From Nonomuraea montanisoli (lineage in GTDB: Bacteria; Actinomycetota; Actinomycetes; Streptosporangiales; Streptosporangiaceae): a stretch of 64,000 nt of DNA. Within the stretch, counting starts at the first letter, position 1; each line of letters starts with the position of its first letter. The stretch spans positions 434,001 to 498,000 of the forward strand of contig NZ_JABWGN010000001.1 of assembly GCF_013363975.1 (NCBI RefSeq), given 5' to 3'. Under the pieces are notes generated by a model. The model did not search any database and was not told the DNA's origin. It saw only the letters and a list, made by a program, of their open reading frames with translations. This document shows positions 51,757 to 60,489 of this stretch, piece after piece. The translations under genes and the position numbers were made by a program.

Positions 51757-53973
51757 TCAGCCGCAGTTGTCCCAGCCCTGGCCGCCGCTGCCGCTGGCGG
51801 TGCTGCCGGAGAACTTCACGCACTTGCCCTTGGCCGGAAGATAGACCGGGCCGGCGTAGTAGTCGTAGCTGCCGCTGTCGGTCTTGCTGCCGCCGCCCTG
51901 AACGTCCAGGGTGGCGCTGACGGAGGTCTTCTTGCCGATGTCCGTGGTCTTGAGCGTGACCACGCAGTTCTGGCCGGTGCCGTTGTTGTAGAGCAGGAAC
52001 GCCGTACCGCCCGTGAACGAGGCCTGCCGCTGGACGTAGTACCCGGAGCCGCACACCGCGGTGGGGCTGTGGGGATTCGTCGTCGGCGCCTCGGTGGTCT
52101 TGGTCGGCGTCGGCTTCGGGGCCTCGGTCGTCTTCGTGGGCGTCGGCTTCGGAGACTGGGTCGTCCTCGTCGGCGTCGGCGTCGGCTTCGGGGACTGCGT
52201 GGTCCTCGTCGGCGTCGGCTTCGGCGCCTCGGTGGTCCTCGTCGGCTCCGGCTGCCTGGTCGGCTCCCTCGTGGGCTCCTTCGAGGGCTCCGGCTGCCTG
52301 GTCGGCTCCCGGGTGGGCTCCGGCTCCCTGGTCGGCTCCTTCGTGGGCTCCTGCGTCGGGGTCGGAGTCGGCTCCGGCGCCTTCGTCTCGGTCGGAGCCG
52401 GCGACGGGTCCTCCTCCGGCTTCCTGGTCGGCTTCCGGGTGTGCCGCTCCGTCGGCGTCTCCGTGGGCTGCTGCGCCGGAGTGGTCGCCGTCGGCTGGAC
52501 CGGGACGGTCGGCTGCGCGGTCGGCTGCGTCACCACCGGCTGGGTGGGGATCGCGGCCGGGGTCGGCACCGTGCTGAACTCCGGCGGCGTCGGCCCCTCC
52601 GTGGTCGGCCACTCGGTCGGCAGCACGATCGGCGCCACCTCCGTCGGGTCCGGGCTGGCGGAGGCGGCCCAGGGCACCGTCAGCTCCGGCTGCGTCTGCT
52701 GCGGAGCGGGCTGGCCGGGCTGGGCCGGCTGCTGGCCCACGGGGGCGTCGCCGCCGGAGCCGCCGATCGCGGCCACGCCGCCGCTCGGGGTGGTCGTGCC
52801 CTGCGCGGCCACCGGCGTGAGGGTCTGCGTGTCCGCGTACCGGCCGGCGCCCCACAGGCCCACGGCCGAGAGCACCACGGCGGCGCTGACGGCGGCGACC
52901 AGCCCGACCGGGAACGACCGGCGCGGCGAGCCGCCCTGCTGCTGGCCACCGGCGGACATCTGGTAGACCTGCTGCGGCCCGTTCGGCCCCTGAGGACCGT
53001 GCGGGCCGTTGGGGCCGTCCCAGCCGTTGGCGGGCTGGGGCACCGGCGGCGGGCCCCACGCGGGCTGCGGGTTCGGGACCGGCACGCCCTCCAGCGGGGG
53101 CAGGTACTCGGTCATCTCCTGCGACGGCTGGTGAAGGTGCTCGGTGGGCTGCATCGGGACCGGGACCGGCGCGATGACGCTGCCGGCGACCGGCCCGCCG
53201 GGGACGGAGCCGTCCGCGGCGCCGATCGCGCCCTTGTCGCCGAGGAGCTGGAGCAGCGCGGTGTACGTGGTGGGGCGCTGGGCGACGTCCTTGGACAGAG
53301 CCGAGAGGACGACCCGGCGCATCGGGTCGGCGAGCGCGCCGACCTCGGGCTCGGCGTTCAGCACCGCCTGCTCGTCCTGGCCGAACGGCGCGTGGCCGGT
53401 CGCCGCGAAGGCGATCACCGCGCCCCAGGCGAAGACGTCGGCGTACGGGCCGTAGCGCAGGCCGCCGATCTGCTCCGGCGAGCGGTAGCCGACCTCGCCG
53501 ACGGCCTCGCCGAGGTCGATGTCGGTGACGCGCGGCCCCTCGGGGCCGAGGATGACGTTGTGCGGGGTGAGGCCGCGGTGGGTGACCCCGGCCAGATGGA
53601 TCGCGGTCAGCGCGGTCAGCACGCCGACCGCGACGCGCTCCAGCGTGTCGCCGTCGAGCGGGCCGTCGGCGGCCACGGTCTCGGCGAGGCTGCGGCCCTC
53701 GATGTGCTCGCGGACGACGTACGGCTGCTCGCCGTGCATGCCCGCCTCGATCGTGCGGGCCACGTAGACGCTGGAGATGCGCTGGACGCCGGTGAGACGT
53801 TCGGCTTCCTCGGGGCCGGCACCCGGGACGGCCGGCAGTAACTTGATGACTCGCGTGGGCGCGTCGTCGGCCTCACGGCCGAGGAAGGCGGCGCCGCGCG
53901 CCCCTTCATCGAGCCGTCCGAAAATCGCGTACACGCCCAACCGCTCAGGATCCCCCGGCCGCAGAGGGTGCAT
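51757..53973 (-). CDS. kinase-like receptor, probable pseudokinase, with extracellular beta domain
   Basis: This 738-residue protein resembles Ser/Thr kinases at residues 10-270. Lys44 (RVIKLLP), Asn139 and DLG (153-155, in place of DFG) are present, but HRD is HRG (132-134), so the catalytic Asp is missing. The first Gly of the loop is also changed (RLDEGARG). One membrane helix lies near residues 355-380 (FPVGLVAAVSAAVVLSAVGL). Outside are a Thr/Pro/Glu repeat stalk (PEPTREPTRQPEP) and a C-terminal beta domain with four Cys (VCGSGYYVQRQ to WDNCG). It lies between ESX genes and mycP and may be a signalling or sensing partner. Confidence 0.8.
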   Translation of the reverse strand: MHPLRPGDPERLGVYAIFGRLDEGARGAAFLGREADDAPTRVIKLLPAVPGAGPEEAERLTGVQRISSVYVARTIEAGMHGEQPYVVREHIEGRSLAETVAADGPLDGDTLERVAVGVLTALTAIHLAGVTHRGLTPHNVILGPEGPRVTDIDLGEAVGEVGYRSPEQIGGLRYGPYADVFAWGAVIAFAATGHAPFGQDEQAVLNAEPEVGALADPMRRVVLSALSKDVAQRPTTYTALLQLLGDKGAIGAADGSVPGGPVAGSVIAPVPVPMQPTEHLHQPSQEMTEYLPPLEGVPVPNPQPAWGPPPVPQPANGWDGPNGPHGPQGPNGPQQVYQMSAGGQQQGGSPRRSFPVGLVAAVSAAVVLSAVGLWGAGRYADTQTLTPVAAQGTTTPSGGVAAIGGSGGDAPVGQQPAQPGQPAPQQTQPELTVPWAASASPDPTEVAPIVLPTEWPTTEGPTPPEFSTVPTPAAIPTQPVVTQPTAQPTVPVQPTATTPAQQPTETPTERHTRKPTRKPEEDPSPAPTETKAPEPTPTPTQEPTKEPTREPEPTREPTRQPEPSKEPTREPTRQPEPTRTTEAPKPTPTRTTQSPKPTPTPTRTTQSPKPTPTKTTEAPKPTPTKTTEAPTTNPHSPTAVCGSGYYVQRQASFTGGTAFLLYNNGTGQNCVVTLKTTDIGKKTSVSATLDVQGGGSKTDSGSYDYYAGPVYLPAKGKCVKFSGSTASGSGGQGWDNCG

Positions 53974-54081
53974 TGTGGTCCCTTCAGGTCAAAGCATGAA
54001 CTGAGGCATATTCAACCAAAGTCGCCACTTTTGTATCAGGAGTTTCGGGCAGCCACCTGACAGTTCACGGTCAGGACATCT

Positions 54082-55248
54082 TCACGACGGACGGCCCGCG
54101 CGCCACCGCCGGCGCCTTCCCAGCGGCAGCACCCACGTCCCAGCAGCGGCGATGCCCGCCAGCGCCATCGCGCCGCCCATGACGCCCAGCGCCACGTTGA
54201 CGGTTTTGTGATCGGGTGGCGGCACCTTCGTTATGGCTCCGGCGGGCAGCGGGGAGGCCGCGGGCTGTGCCACCACGGGGGCGTCCGCCGGCTCGTACGG
54301 CAGCACCGCCGTCACGGCCAGCGTCGGGTTGACCATCCCCGTCCCGGTGGCCTTGCCGACGGTGCCGTCGGCGGTCGCGATGATGCGCTGCCGTACCTGC
54401 TGCTGGTCGAGCTTGGGGAAGTGCGAGCGCACCAGCGCGGCGACGCCCGCCACGAACGGCGTCGCGAAGCTCGTGCCCTCCAGGTTCACCTGGTACCCGC
54501 CGCCGGGCCACGGCGCGGTGATGCCCACACCCGGCGCGAGGACGCTGACCGGCGTCGCGGTGCTGGAGGAGTCGGCGCGCCGCCCGTCCGGGGCGGCCGA
54601 GCCGACCGACAGCACGCCCTCGTAGGAGGCCGGGTAGGCGGGCTCGGCGACGCCCTCGTCGTTGTCGACGTTGCCGGCCGCGGCCACGATCACGATGTCG
54701 TGCTCCAGCGCCTCCTGGACGGCCGCCCGGAGGGCTGGGTGGTCCGAGGCCTTGATGGACACGTTGATGACGTCGGCCTTGAGGTCGATCGCCTGCTTGA
54801 TGCCCGTGGCGAGGTCGCGGACGTCGCCGTCCTTGCTGTTGCTCTGCTTGATGGAGATGATCTGCGCCTCGGGCGCGACGCCGTGGAAGGGCACCCCCGT
54901 GACGTACCTGCCGCCCAGGATGCCGGCGATGGCCGTGCCGTGCCCCACGCAGTCGCGGTAGCCGGTGTGGGTGACGTCGATGAACTTGGAGACCCGCAGT
55001 TGCGGGTGCCGGTAGTCGATGCCGCTGTCGATGATGGCCACGGTCACGCCGGCGCCCCTGGTGAGATGCCAGGCGTTCTTGATGTCGAGCCGTTTCTGCG
55101 CCCACGGCTCCTGGGCGGAGAGCTTGACCGTGCCCTTCCCGGGGTCGCACTCCTGCGGCGCCGTCACGGCCCGCGCGGCAGGCGCGGCCACGGGGGCGAG
55201 CACGGGTTGCAGGGCCAGCAGGCTTGCCAGGACGACGCGACCCATCAT
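54082..55248 (-). CDS. mycP: mycosin, type VII secretion-associated serine protease
   Basis: This 388-residue subtilase has a signal-like N-terminus (VVLASLLALQPVLAPVAAPA). The catalytic triad is Asp74 (AIIDSGID), His103 (GHGTAIAG) and Ser260 (GTSFATP), with the oxyanion Asn193 (AAAGN). The Pro-rich stretch near 330-350 precedes a C-terminal membrane helix (GVMGGAMALAGIAAAGTWVL) and a basic tail, as in mycosins. The family stabilises the ESX membrane complex and processes substrates. ATG 55248 or 55245 is the start; no strong ribosome site is seen. Confidence 0.95.
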   Translation of the reverse strand: MMGRVVLASLLALQPVLAPVAAPAARAVTAPQECDPGKGTVKLSAQEPWAQKRLDIKNAWHLTRGAGVTVAIIDSGIDYRHPQLRVSKFIDVTHTGYRDCVGHGTAIAGILGGRYVTGVPFHGVAPEAQIISIKQSNSKDGDVRDLATGIKQAIDLKADVINVSIKASDHPALRAAVQEALEHDIVIVAAAGNVDNDEGVAEPAYPASYEGVLSVGSAAPDGRRADSSSTATPVSVLAPGVGITAPWPGGGYQVNLEGTSFATPFVAGVAALVRSHFPKLDQQQVRQRIIATADGTVGKATGTGMVNPTLAVTAVLPYEPADAPVVAQPAASPLPAGAITKVPPPDHKTVNVALGVMGGAMALAGIAAAGTWVLPLGRRRRWRAGRPS

Positions 55249-55299
55249 GGCGGAAAAGCGTAGCTTGTCCCGGCCTGGCGCGGACGTCCGGCGTGACGA

Positions 55300-55325
55300 A
55301 GCCCCGGCGGGCGGGCGCCGGGGCT
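55300..55325 (-). terminator. hairpin terminator after the WXG100 gene
   Basis: AGCCCCGGCG (55300-55309) pairs with CGCCGGGGCT (55316-55325) across 6 nt, just downstream of the WXG100 stop at 55337. It separates that transcript from mycP. Confidence 0.7.
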
Positions 55326-55336
55326 CCGGGCGGTGC

Positions 55337-55609
55337 TCAGCGGGTCGCGGACTCGATGTTGCCGCGGTAGGTGTTGATGACCCGGGCGGCCTCCTGCAGT
55401 TCCTCGGTCATCCGCTGGAACGCGGTCCGGTAGTTCTGCCAGGCACCCTGGAAGCGCTCGGCCCCGGGGCCGGTCCAGGCAGTGCCGACCTTCGACGCCT
55501 CGCGGTCGAGGGCGGTCATCGTGGTGCGCACCGCCTCCGACTGCTGGGTGAACTGCGTCGCCATCGACTGCATTTCCGCGGGGTCGCCACCGAGCAGGCT
55601 CTGGCCCAT
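55337..55609 (-). CDS. WXG100-family protein (EsxA-like)
   Basis: This 90-residue helical hairpin starts at ATG 55609 with AGGAGG at ideal spacing, the best ribosome site in the region. The turn TAWTGPGAERFQGAW has the WXG motif (WTG). Helices flank it (ATQFTQQSEAVRTTMTALDR and RMTEELQEAARVINTYRGNI). It stands alone with its own terminator, suggesting high expression. Length and features match the ESAT-6 superfamily most clearly of all the small proteins here. Confidence 0.9.
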   Translation of the reverse strand: MGQSLLGGDPAEMQSMATQFTQQSEAVRTTMTALDREASKVGTAWTGPGAERFQGAWQNYRTAFQRMTEELQEAARVINTYRGNIESATR

Positions 55610-55804
55610 GCATACCTCCTGGATCGTCGTGATAGCGCACTCACCATAGGCGCGTGGCGGGGGCCCATCGCCCCTGTTATGCCGAGCGGCTATGGTCGTC
55701 CAGAGGATCATTCGGTTTTTCCCGCGTGGACCGGGGCGCGTGGGGGAAGGCGAAGGCCGGCACCTAGACTCCGTTGAGTGCCCGTCGAGGAAGGACGAAC
55801 GTCG

Positions 55805-57559
55805 GTGCAGAAGGTTCTCATCGCCAACCGGGGCGAGATCGCCGTGCGCGTCGCCCGCGCCTGCAAGGACGCCGGCATCGCCGCCGTCGCCGTCTACGCC
55901 GACCAGGATCTCGACGCCCTGCACGTCAGGACGGCCGACGAGGCGTACGCGCTGGGCGGCCAGTCCCCCGCCGAGACGTACCTCGACATCGCCAAGCTGC
56001 TGGACGTCGCCCGCCGCTCCGGCGCCGACGCCGTCCACCCCGGCTACGGCTTCCTGTCCGAGAACGCCGACTTCGCGCAGGCCGTGATCGACGCCGGCCT
56101 CGTCTGGATCGGGCCGCCGCCCGCCGCCATCGCCGCGCTCGGCGACAAGGTGCGCGCCCGGCACATCGCCCAGAAGGTCGGCGCGCCGCTGGTCGCCGGC
56201 ACCAAGGACCCCGTCTCCGGCGCCGACGAGGTCGTCGCGTTCGCCGAGGAGCACGGCCTGCCGATCGCCATCAAGGCCGCGTACGGCGGCGGCGGTCGCG
56301 GCATCAAGGTGGCCCGCCGCATCGAGGAGGTCGCCGAGCTGTACGAGTCGGCGGTGCGCGAGGCCGTGGCCGCCTTCGGCCGCGGCGAGTGCTTCGTCGA
56401 GCGCTACCTCGACCGCCCCCGCCACGTCGAGACCCAGTGCCTGGCCGACCGGCACGGCGGCGTGGTCGTCGTCAGCACCCGCGACTGCTCCCTGCAGCGC
56501 CGCCACCAGAAGCTCGTGGAGGAGGCGCCCGCGCCGTTCCTGAGCGACGCGCAACGGGAGATCCTCTACTCCAGCTCCAAGGCCATCCTGCGCGAGGCGG
56601 GCTACGTCGGCGCCGGCACCTGCGAGTTCCTCGTCGGCCAGGACGGAACGATCTCCTTCCTGGAGGTCAACACCCGCCTCCAGGTCGAGCACCCGGTCAC
56701 CGAGGAGGTGTCCGGCATCGACCTGGTCCGCGAGATGTTCCGCATCGCCGACGGCGAGCCGCTCGGCTACGACGACCCGGCGCTGCGCGGCCACTCGATC
56801 GAGTTCCGGATCAACGCCGAGGACGCCGGACGCAACTTCCTGCCCGCGCCGGGCACGCTGACCGAGCTGCGTCCCCCGGCTGGGCCGGGCGTCCGGCTCG
56901 ACTCCGGCTACGAGGCGGGCATGACCGTGCCGGGCACGTTCGACTCGCTCATCGCCAAGCTCGTCGTCACCGGGCGCACCCGGCGGGAGGCGCTGGAGCG
57001 CAGCCGCCGGGCGCTGGCCGAGTTCGAGATCGGCGGCATGCCGACCGTGCTGCCGTTCCACCGGGCGATCGTGTCCGACCCGGCCTTCACCGCCGAGCCG
57101 TTCTCCGTCCACACGCGGTGGATCGAGACCGAGTTCGACAACACGATCCCGCCGTACGACGGCGAGCAGGCCGCGGCCGAGCCCGCCGCCCGCGAGAGCG
57201 TGACCGTCGAGGTCGGCGGCAAGCGGCTGGAGGTCGTGCTGCCGGCCGGCCTCGGCTCGACGGCCGCCGCCGCGCCCGCCCCGGCGGCGGGCCGGCGGCC
57301 CAAGCGGGGCGGCGGCGGCGCGCAGAAGGCGGCCGCGGGCGGCGACGCCCTCGTCAGCCCCATGCAGGGCACGATCGTCAAGGTCGTGGCGAGCGACGGC
57401 GACACGGTGTCCGAGGGCGACACCGTCGTGGTCCTGGAGGCCATGAAGATGGAGCAGCCGCTGGCCGCCCACAAGTCCGGCACGATCACCGGGCTCAGCG
57501 CGGCCGTGGGACAGCCCGTCACCGCGGGCGCGACGCTCTGCGAGATCAAGGACGCCTGA
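55805..57559 (+). CDS. acyl-CoA carboxylase alpha subunit (biotin carboxylase plus BCCP)
   Basis: This 584-residue enzyme carboxylates biotin with ATP and bicarbonate and carries it for acetyl- or propionyl-CoA carboxylation. The start is GTG 55805 ([20 protein letters not shown]), the standard opening; an earlier GTG 55778 adds nine residues. The ATP-grasp core has [11 protein letters not shown], and the Glu/Asn motif [16 protein letters not shown] follows. The C-terminal biotinyl domain has EAMKMEQ with the biotinylated Lys. An Ala/Gly/Arg linker lies before it. The beta subunit is not adjacent, which is common in actinobacteria. Confidence 0.95.
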   Translation: MQKVLIANRGEIAVRVARACKDAGIAAVAVYADQDLDALHVRTADEAYALGGQSPAETYLDIAKLLDVARRSGADAVHPGYGFLSENADFAQAVIDAGLVWIGPPPAAIAALGDKVRARHIAQKVGAPLVAGTKDPVSGADEVVAFAEEHGLPIAIKAAYGGGGRGIKVARRIEEVAELYESAVREAVAAFGRGECFVERYLDRPRHVETQCLADRHGGVVVVSTRDCSLQRRHQKLVEEAPAPFLSDAQREILYSSSKAILREAGYVGAGTCEFLVGQDGTISFLEVNTRLQVEHPVTEEVSGIDLVREMFRIADGEPLGYDDPALRGHSIEFRINAEDAGRNFLPAPGTLTELRPPAGPGVRLDSGYEAGMTVPGTFDSLIAKLVVTGRTRREALERSRRALAEFEIGGMPTVLPFHRAIVSDPAFTAEPFSVHTRWIETEFDNTIPPYDGEQAAAEPAARESVTVEVGGKRLEVVLPAGLGSTAAAAPAPAAGRRPKRGGGGAQKAAAGGDALVSPMQGTIVKVVASDGDTVSEGDTVVVLEAMKMEQPLAAHKSGTITGLSAAVGQPVTAGATLCEIKDA

Positions 57560-57742
57560 CCGGGCAGCCTGTCCCGGGGGAGGTCTGCCCCGGAGGAGAC
57601 CGGGTAGGACATCTGACCTCACCGGCCTCCCAGGAGGCCCGTCACGCGCCGCACCCACCTCATACGAAACGAGTTACCTGCCACAGTGAGGAACTTCGCC
57701 GACCGCCCGTTCGTCCTCAAGGACGAAGGAGGCATGCTGCCC
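57560..57742. other. intergenic region between bccA-like gene and secreted protein
   Basis: This 183-bp spacer has no gene. GGCCTCC (57624-57630) and GGAGGCC (57633-57639) could pair with a 2-nt loop, though too tight for a typical terminator. Confidence 0.4.
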
Positions 57743-59146
57743 ATGACCCATTCGCTGCGCCGAGCCGGGGCCGCGACCGCGGCTCTGTTCGCCGGTCTAC
57801 TCGTCGTCCTCGCGCTGTCCCCCGCCGCCACGGCGGCCACGGCGCCGCCCGACGCCCAGTCCATCGTGTCCTACTGGAAGGACAAGAAGGACCGCCTGTA
57901 CGTGGAGCCGGGCTCGCCACTCACCTCGGACCAGCAGTCGGCCATCCGCGACACGCTGAAGGACTCCAAGAGCAACGTCTACGTCGCCGCGCTGCCCGAC
58001 GGCACGGTGACCGACCCGAAGAGCTACGTCAGCGGGCTCGGCAAGGCCACGGTGCAGGCCAAGGGCGGCGGCCAGGTGACCGTGGCCGTGCTCGACGGCA
58101 CCTCGCTGTACGCCATGTCCAACTTCGGCCGCGCCGGCATGACCGACCAGCTCTCCAAGCTGGCCGTCCGCAACCACAAGGACGACCTGACCGCGGGCAT
58201 CGACGAGTTCGTCTCCCGGGTCAACCTGATGGCCGAGGGCAAGCGGGCCGCGCTCGACTCCGGCCCCGTGGGCGGCGACGGCGGCGGCGCCGGCGTGCTC
58301 GTCGGCCTCGGCGCGATCGCGCTGGTCGGCGGTGGCGGCTACTTCCTGTACTCCAAGAACAAGAAGAAGAAGCAGGCCATCCAGGACGCCAAGGACCTGG
58401 CCGCGGTCAAGCAGACCGTCGAGGAGGACGTCACCAAGTTCGGTGAGGAGATCACCGCGCTCGACACCGACGTCACCCTGGCCGGTCAGGGCGGCTCCAA
58501 CATCCAGGAGTGGCAGCAGGCGCTCGACTCCTACGAGAAGGCCAAGACGCAGCTCGCCGCCATCCAGCGGGCCGACCAGGTGCGCGAGGTCACCCAGACG
58601 CTGGAGGACGGCCGCTACGCGCTGGCCGTCGTGAAGGCCAAGGTCAACAACCAGCCCGTGCCCGAGCGGCGGGCGCCCTGCTTCTTCAACCCGCAGCACG
58701 GCCCGTCGGTGCGCGACGTGCGCTGGGCCCCGGCCGGCGGCGCGGTGCGCGACGTGCCCGCCTGCGCGGCCGACGCCGAGGCCGTCGAGCGCGGCTTCGA
58801 CCCGCAGACCCGCGAGGTCATGGTCAACGGCGAGCGCCGGCCCTACTACGACGCCGGTCCCGCCTACCAGCCGTACGCCTACGGCTACTACGGCGGCTTC
58901 GGCGACATCATGACCGGCATGTTCATCGGCACCATGATGGGCAGCATGTTCCACGGCGGCTGGGGCGGCTACGGCGCCGGCTACGCCGAGGGATACTCCG
59001 ACGGCGGGGGCGACTTCGGCGGGGGCGGCGGCGACTTCGGCGGTGGTGGAGGCGACTTCGGTGGCGGCGGTGGCGGCGGCTGGAGCGACTTCGGCGGCGG
59101 CGACTTCGGTGGTGGCGACTTCGGCGGCGGCGGCGGCGACTGGTAG
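57743..59146 (+). CDS. secreted/membrane protein with TPM-like domain and Gly/Phe/Asp tail
   Basis: This 467-residue protein starts at ATG 57743, ten nt after AAGGAGG. A signal peptide (GAATAALFAGLLVVLALSPA) is followed by an extracytoplasmic domain (40-170) resembling TPM-type domains. One membrane helix follows (GVLVGLGAIALVGGGGYFLY, about 190), then a coiled region (KKQAIQDAKDLAAVKQTVEE). A Cys-containing segment (ERRAPCFFNPQHGPS) comes next. The last 75 residues are a Tyr/Gly then GGGGDFGGGGGDFGG tail. Function is unknown; the layout resembles proteins bound to the membrane near the septum or wall. Confidence 0.75.
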   Translation: MTHSLRRAGAATAALFAGLLVVLALSPAATAATAPPDAQSIVSYWKDKKDRLYVEPGSPLTSDQQSAIRDTLKDSKSNVYVAALPDGTVTDPKSYVSGLGKATVQAKGGGQVTVAVLDGTSLYAMSNFGRAGMTDQLSKLAVRNHKDDLTAGIDEFVSRVNLMAEGKRAALDSGPVGGDGGGAGVLVGLGAIALVGGGGYFLYSKNKKKKQAIQDAKDLAAVKQTVEEDVTKFGEEITALDTDVTLAGQGGSNIQEWQQALDSYEKAKTQLAAIQRADQVREVTQTLEDGRYALAVVKAKVNNQPVPERRAPCFFNPQHGPSVRDVRWAPAGGAVRDVPACAADAEAVERGFDPQTREVMVNGERRPYYDAGPAYQPYAYGYYGGFGDIMTGMFIGTMMGSMFHGGWGGYGAGYAEGYSDGGGDFGGGGGDFGGGGGDFGGGGGGGWSDFGGGDFGGGDFGGGGGDW

Positions 59147-59169
59147 ACCGTCACGTCACACGGCATGAT

Positions 59170-59197
59170 CGGGCGCGTCCCTGCGGGGGCGCGCCCG
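59170..59197. terminator. bidirectional terminator
   Basis: CGGGCGCG (59170-59177) pairs with CGCGCCCG (59190-59197); TCCC and GGGG in the loop extend the stem. It lies between convergent genes. Confidence 0.6.
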
Positions 59198-59338
59198 TCG
59201 CGTCGATGAGGCCGGCCGTCGATCACGCACCGCGGCTCCGCAGGACTTCCCGCGCACCTGCGACCACCATCGCTGCCACACCGCGCTCGGCGGCCGGCCT
59301 CCGATCGCCCACGTCGACCAGCCCGCGGGTCACCACAT

Positions 59339-60247
59339 CTAGGCTCCGGCCGGGAAGCTCAGGTCGAGCAGCGCGCTGGGGCGGGGCAGCGTCCCGGTCA
59401 GCGAGGATTCCGGCGCCACCTGCGCGGGACGCGGAGCCGAGACGCGCATGCGCAGCGTTCTCGGGTGGTCGCGGCCAGGGTACTGGGTGAAGACCCCCAC
59501 CCGGCGCCCGCCGGAGACGGGCCAACTGGCGCTCAAGGTGAGGGCCTGACCCACCTCGTCGTCGACGTGCAACGCCCAGTCGATCTTCGTCGTGGCGACC
59601 GCCGAAAGGGACCGGCTGCCGATCAGGGCGCGGAAGGTGGGAGAGACCGTGTGCAGCTGCTTGAAGGTGATCGCGCCACGGTACATGGTCGCCTTCAGGT
59701 CGGAGCCGTAGGTGTCGGGTCGCTTGCTGGACGCCGTGGCCAGCAGCGTCTTCAAGGTGGCAGGCTCGAACACGTTGATCGGCTGGTCCCCGTACGCCGC
59801 CGCGGTGGCGCTCCTGCGTCCCGCCGCGGCCCACGTCCTGCCCTCGGGCACCACGGGCGCGTACAGCGTGCCGGACCGGTAGAGCTGTCCGTCGACCGCG
59901 ATCGAGCGGTTGGGCTTGGACTCCGCCGCCACCTTCGCCGCGTCCCAGGCGCCCGCCTTCATCTGATCGCGCATCCGGAACCCGGGACGAAGGGTACGGG
60001 TCATGTCGGCCGCGCCCACGCCCGTCCCGCCGAGTATCAGGACGCCCCGGTTCTCCACCTGGAAGATGTCCTCGTCGCGGCTGAGGTACAGGCCGCTCAA
60101 CTCCACCACCCGCACCGCCTGACGCTTGGCGATCTGCTTGTTCAGCGAGGCGACCGGGTCGGCGACGGCGGCCCGGGCAGGTGAGGGTGGCGTGACGAAC
60201 GCGGTGGAGACCAGGCTCACGGCCAGCAGGGTGATCCAGCGTTTCAT
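59339..60247 (-). CDS. secreted protein of unknown function
   Basis: This 302-residue protein starts at ATG 60247 with GAGAGG 5 nt before it. A clear signal peptide (MKRWITLLAVSLVSTAFVTP to SPARA) is followed by a mixed alpha/beta domain. Motifs seen are ASLNKQIAKRQAVRVVELSG near the mature N-terminus and VLILGGTGVGAADMTRTLRP after it. The C-terminal half has repeated beta-like segments (FRALIGSRSLSAVATTKIDW and WPVSGGRRVGVFTQYPGRDH). I recognise no family. The gene stands alone, convergent with the previous one. Confidence 0.7.
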   Translation of the reverse strand: MKRWITLLAVSLVSTAFVTPPSPARAAVADPVASLNKQIAKRQAVRVVELSGLYLSRDEDIFQVENRGVLILGGTGVGAADMTRTLRPGFRMRDQMKAGAWDAAKVAAESKPNRSIAVDGQLYRSGTLYAPVVPEGRTWAAAGRRSATAAAYGDQPINVFEPATLKTLLATASSKRPDTYGSDLKATMYRGAITFKQLHTVSPTFRALIGSRSLSAVATTKIDWALHVDDEVGQALTLSASWPVSGGRRVGVFTQYPGRDHPRTLRMRVSAPRPAQVAPESSLTGTLPRPSALLDLSFPAGA

Positions 60248-60489
60248 GGGCCCTCTCATCATGATCAGGAACGGACCGGCACATTCTGCCGGTACGTCCG
60301 CGGCTGTGTCACGCGCCCGGAACGCCGGAGCAGGTGGGGATCGTCGGGAGGGCGGCGGCGGCGCCGACGAGCCGCGGACGCGGGTCCTGGGAATGCCTCT
60401 CGCGAGGGAGGGGCCCCGGTCGAGCGCGGGTGTGGAAACGCCTGACCGGCAGCGCGAGGCGCTCGGTCACACTCCCGTGACGCTCGGCC

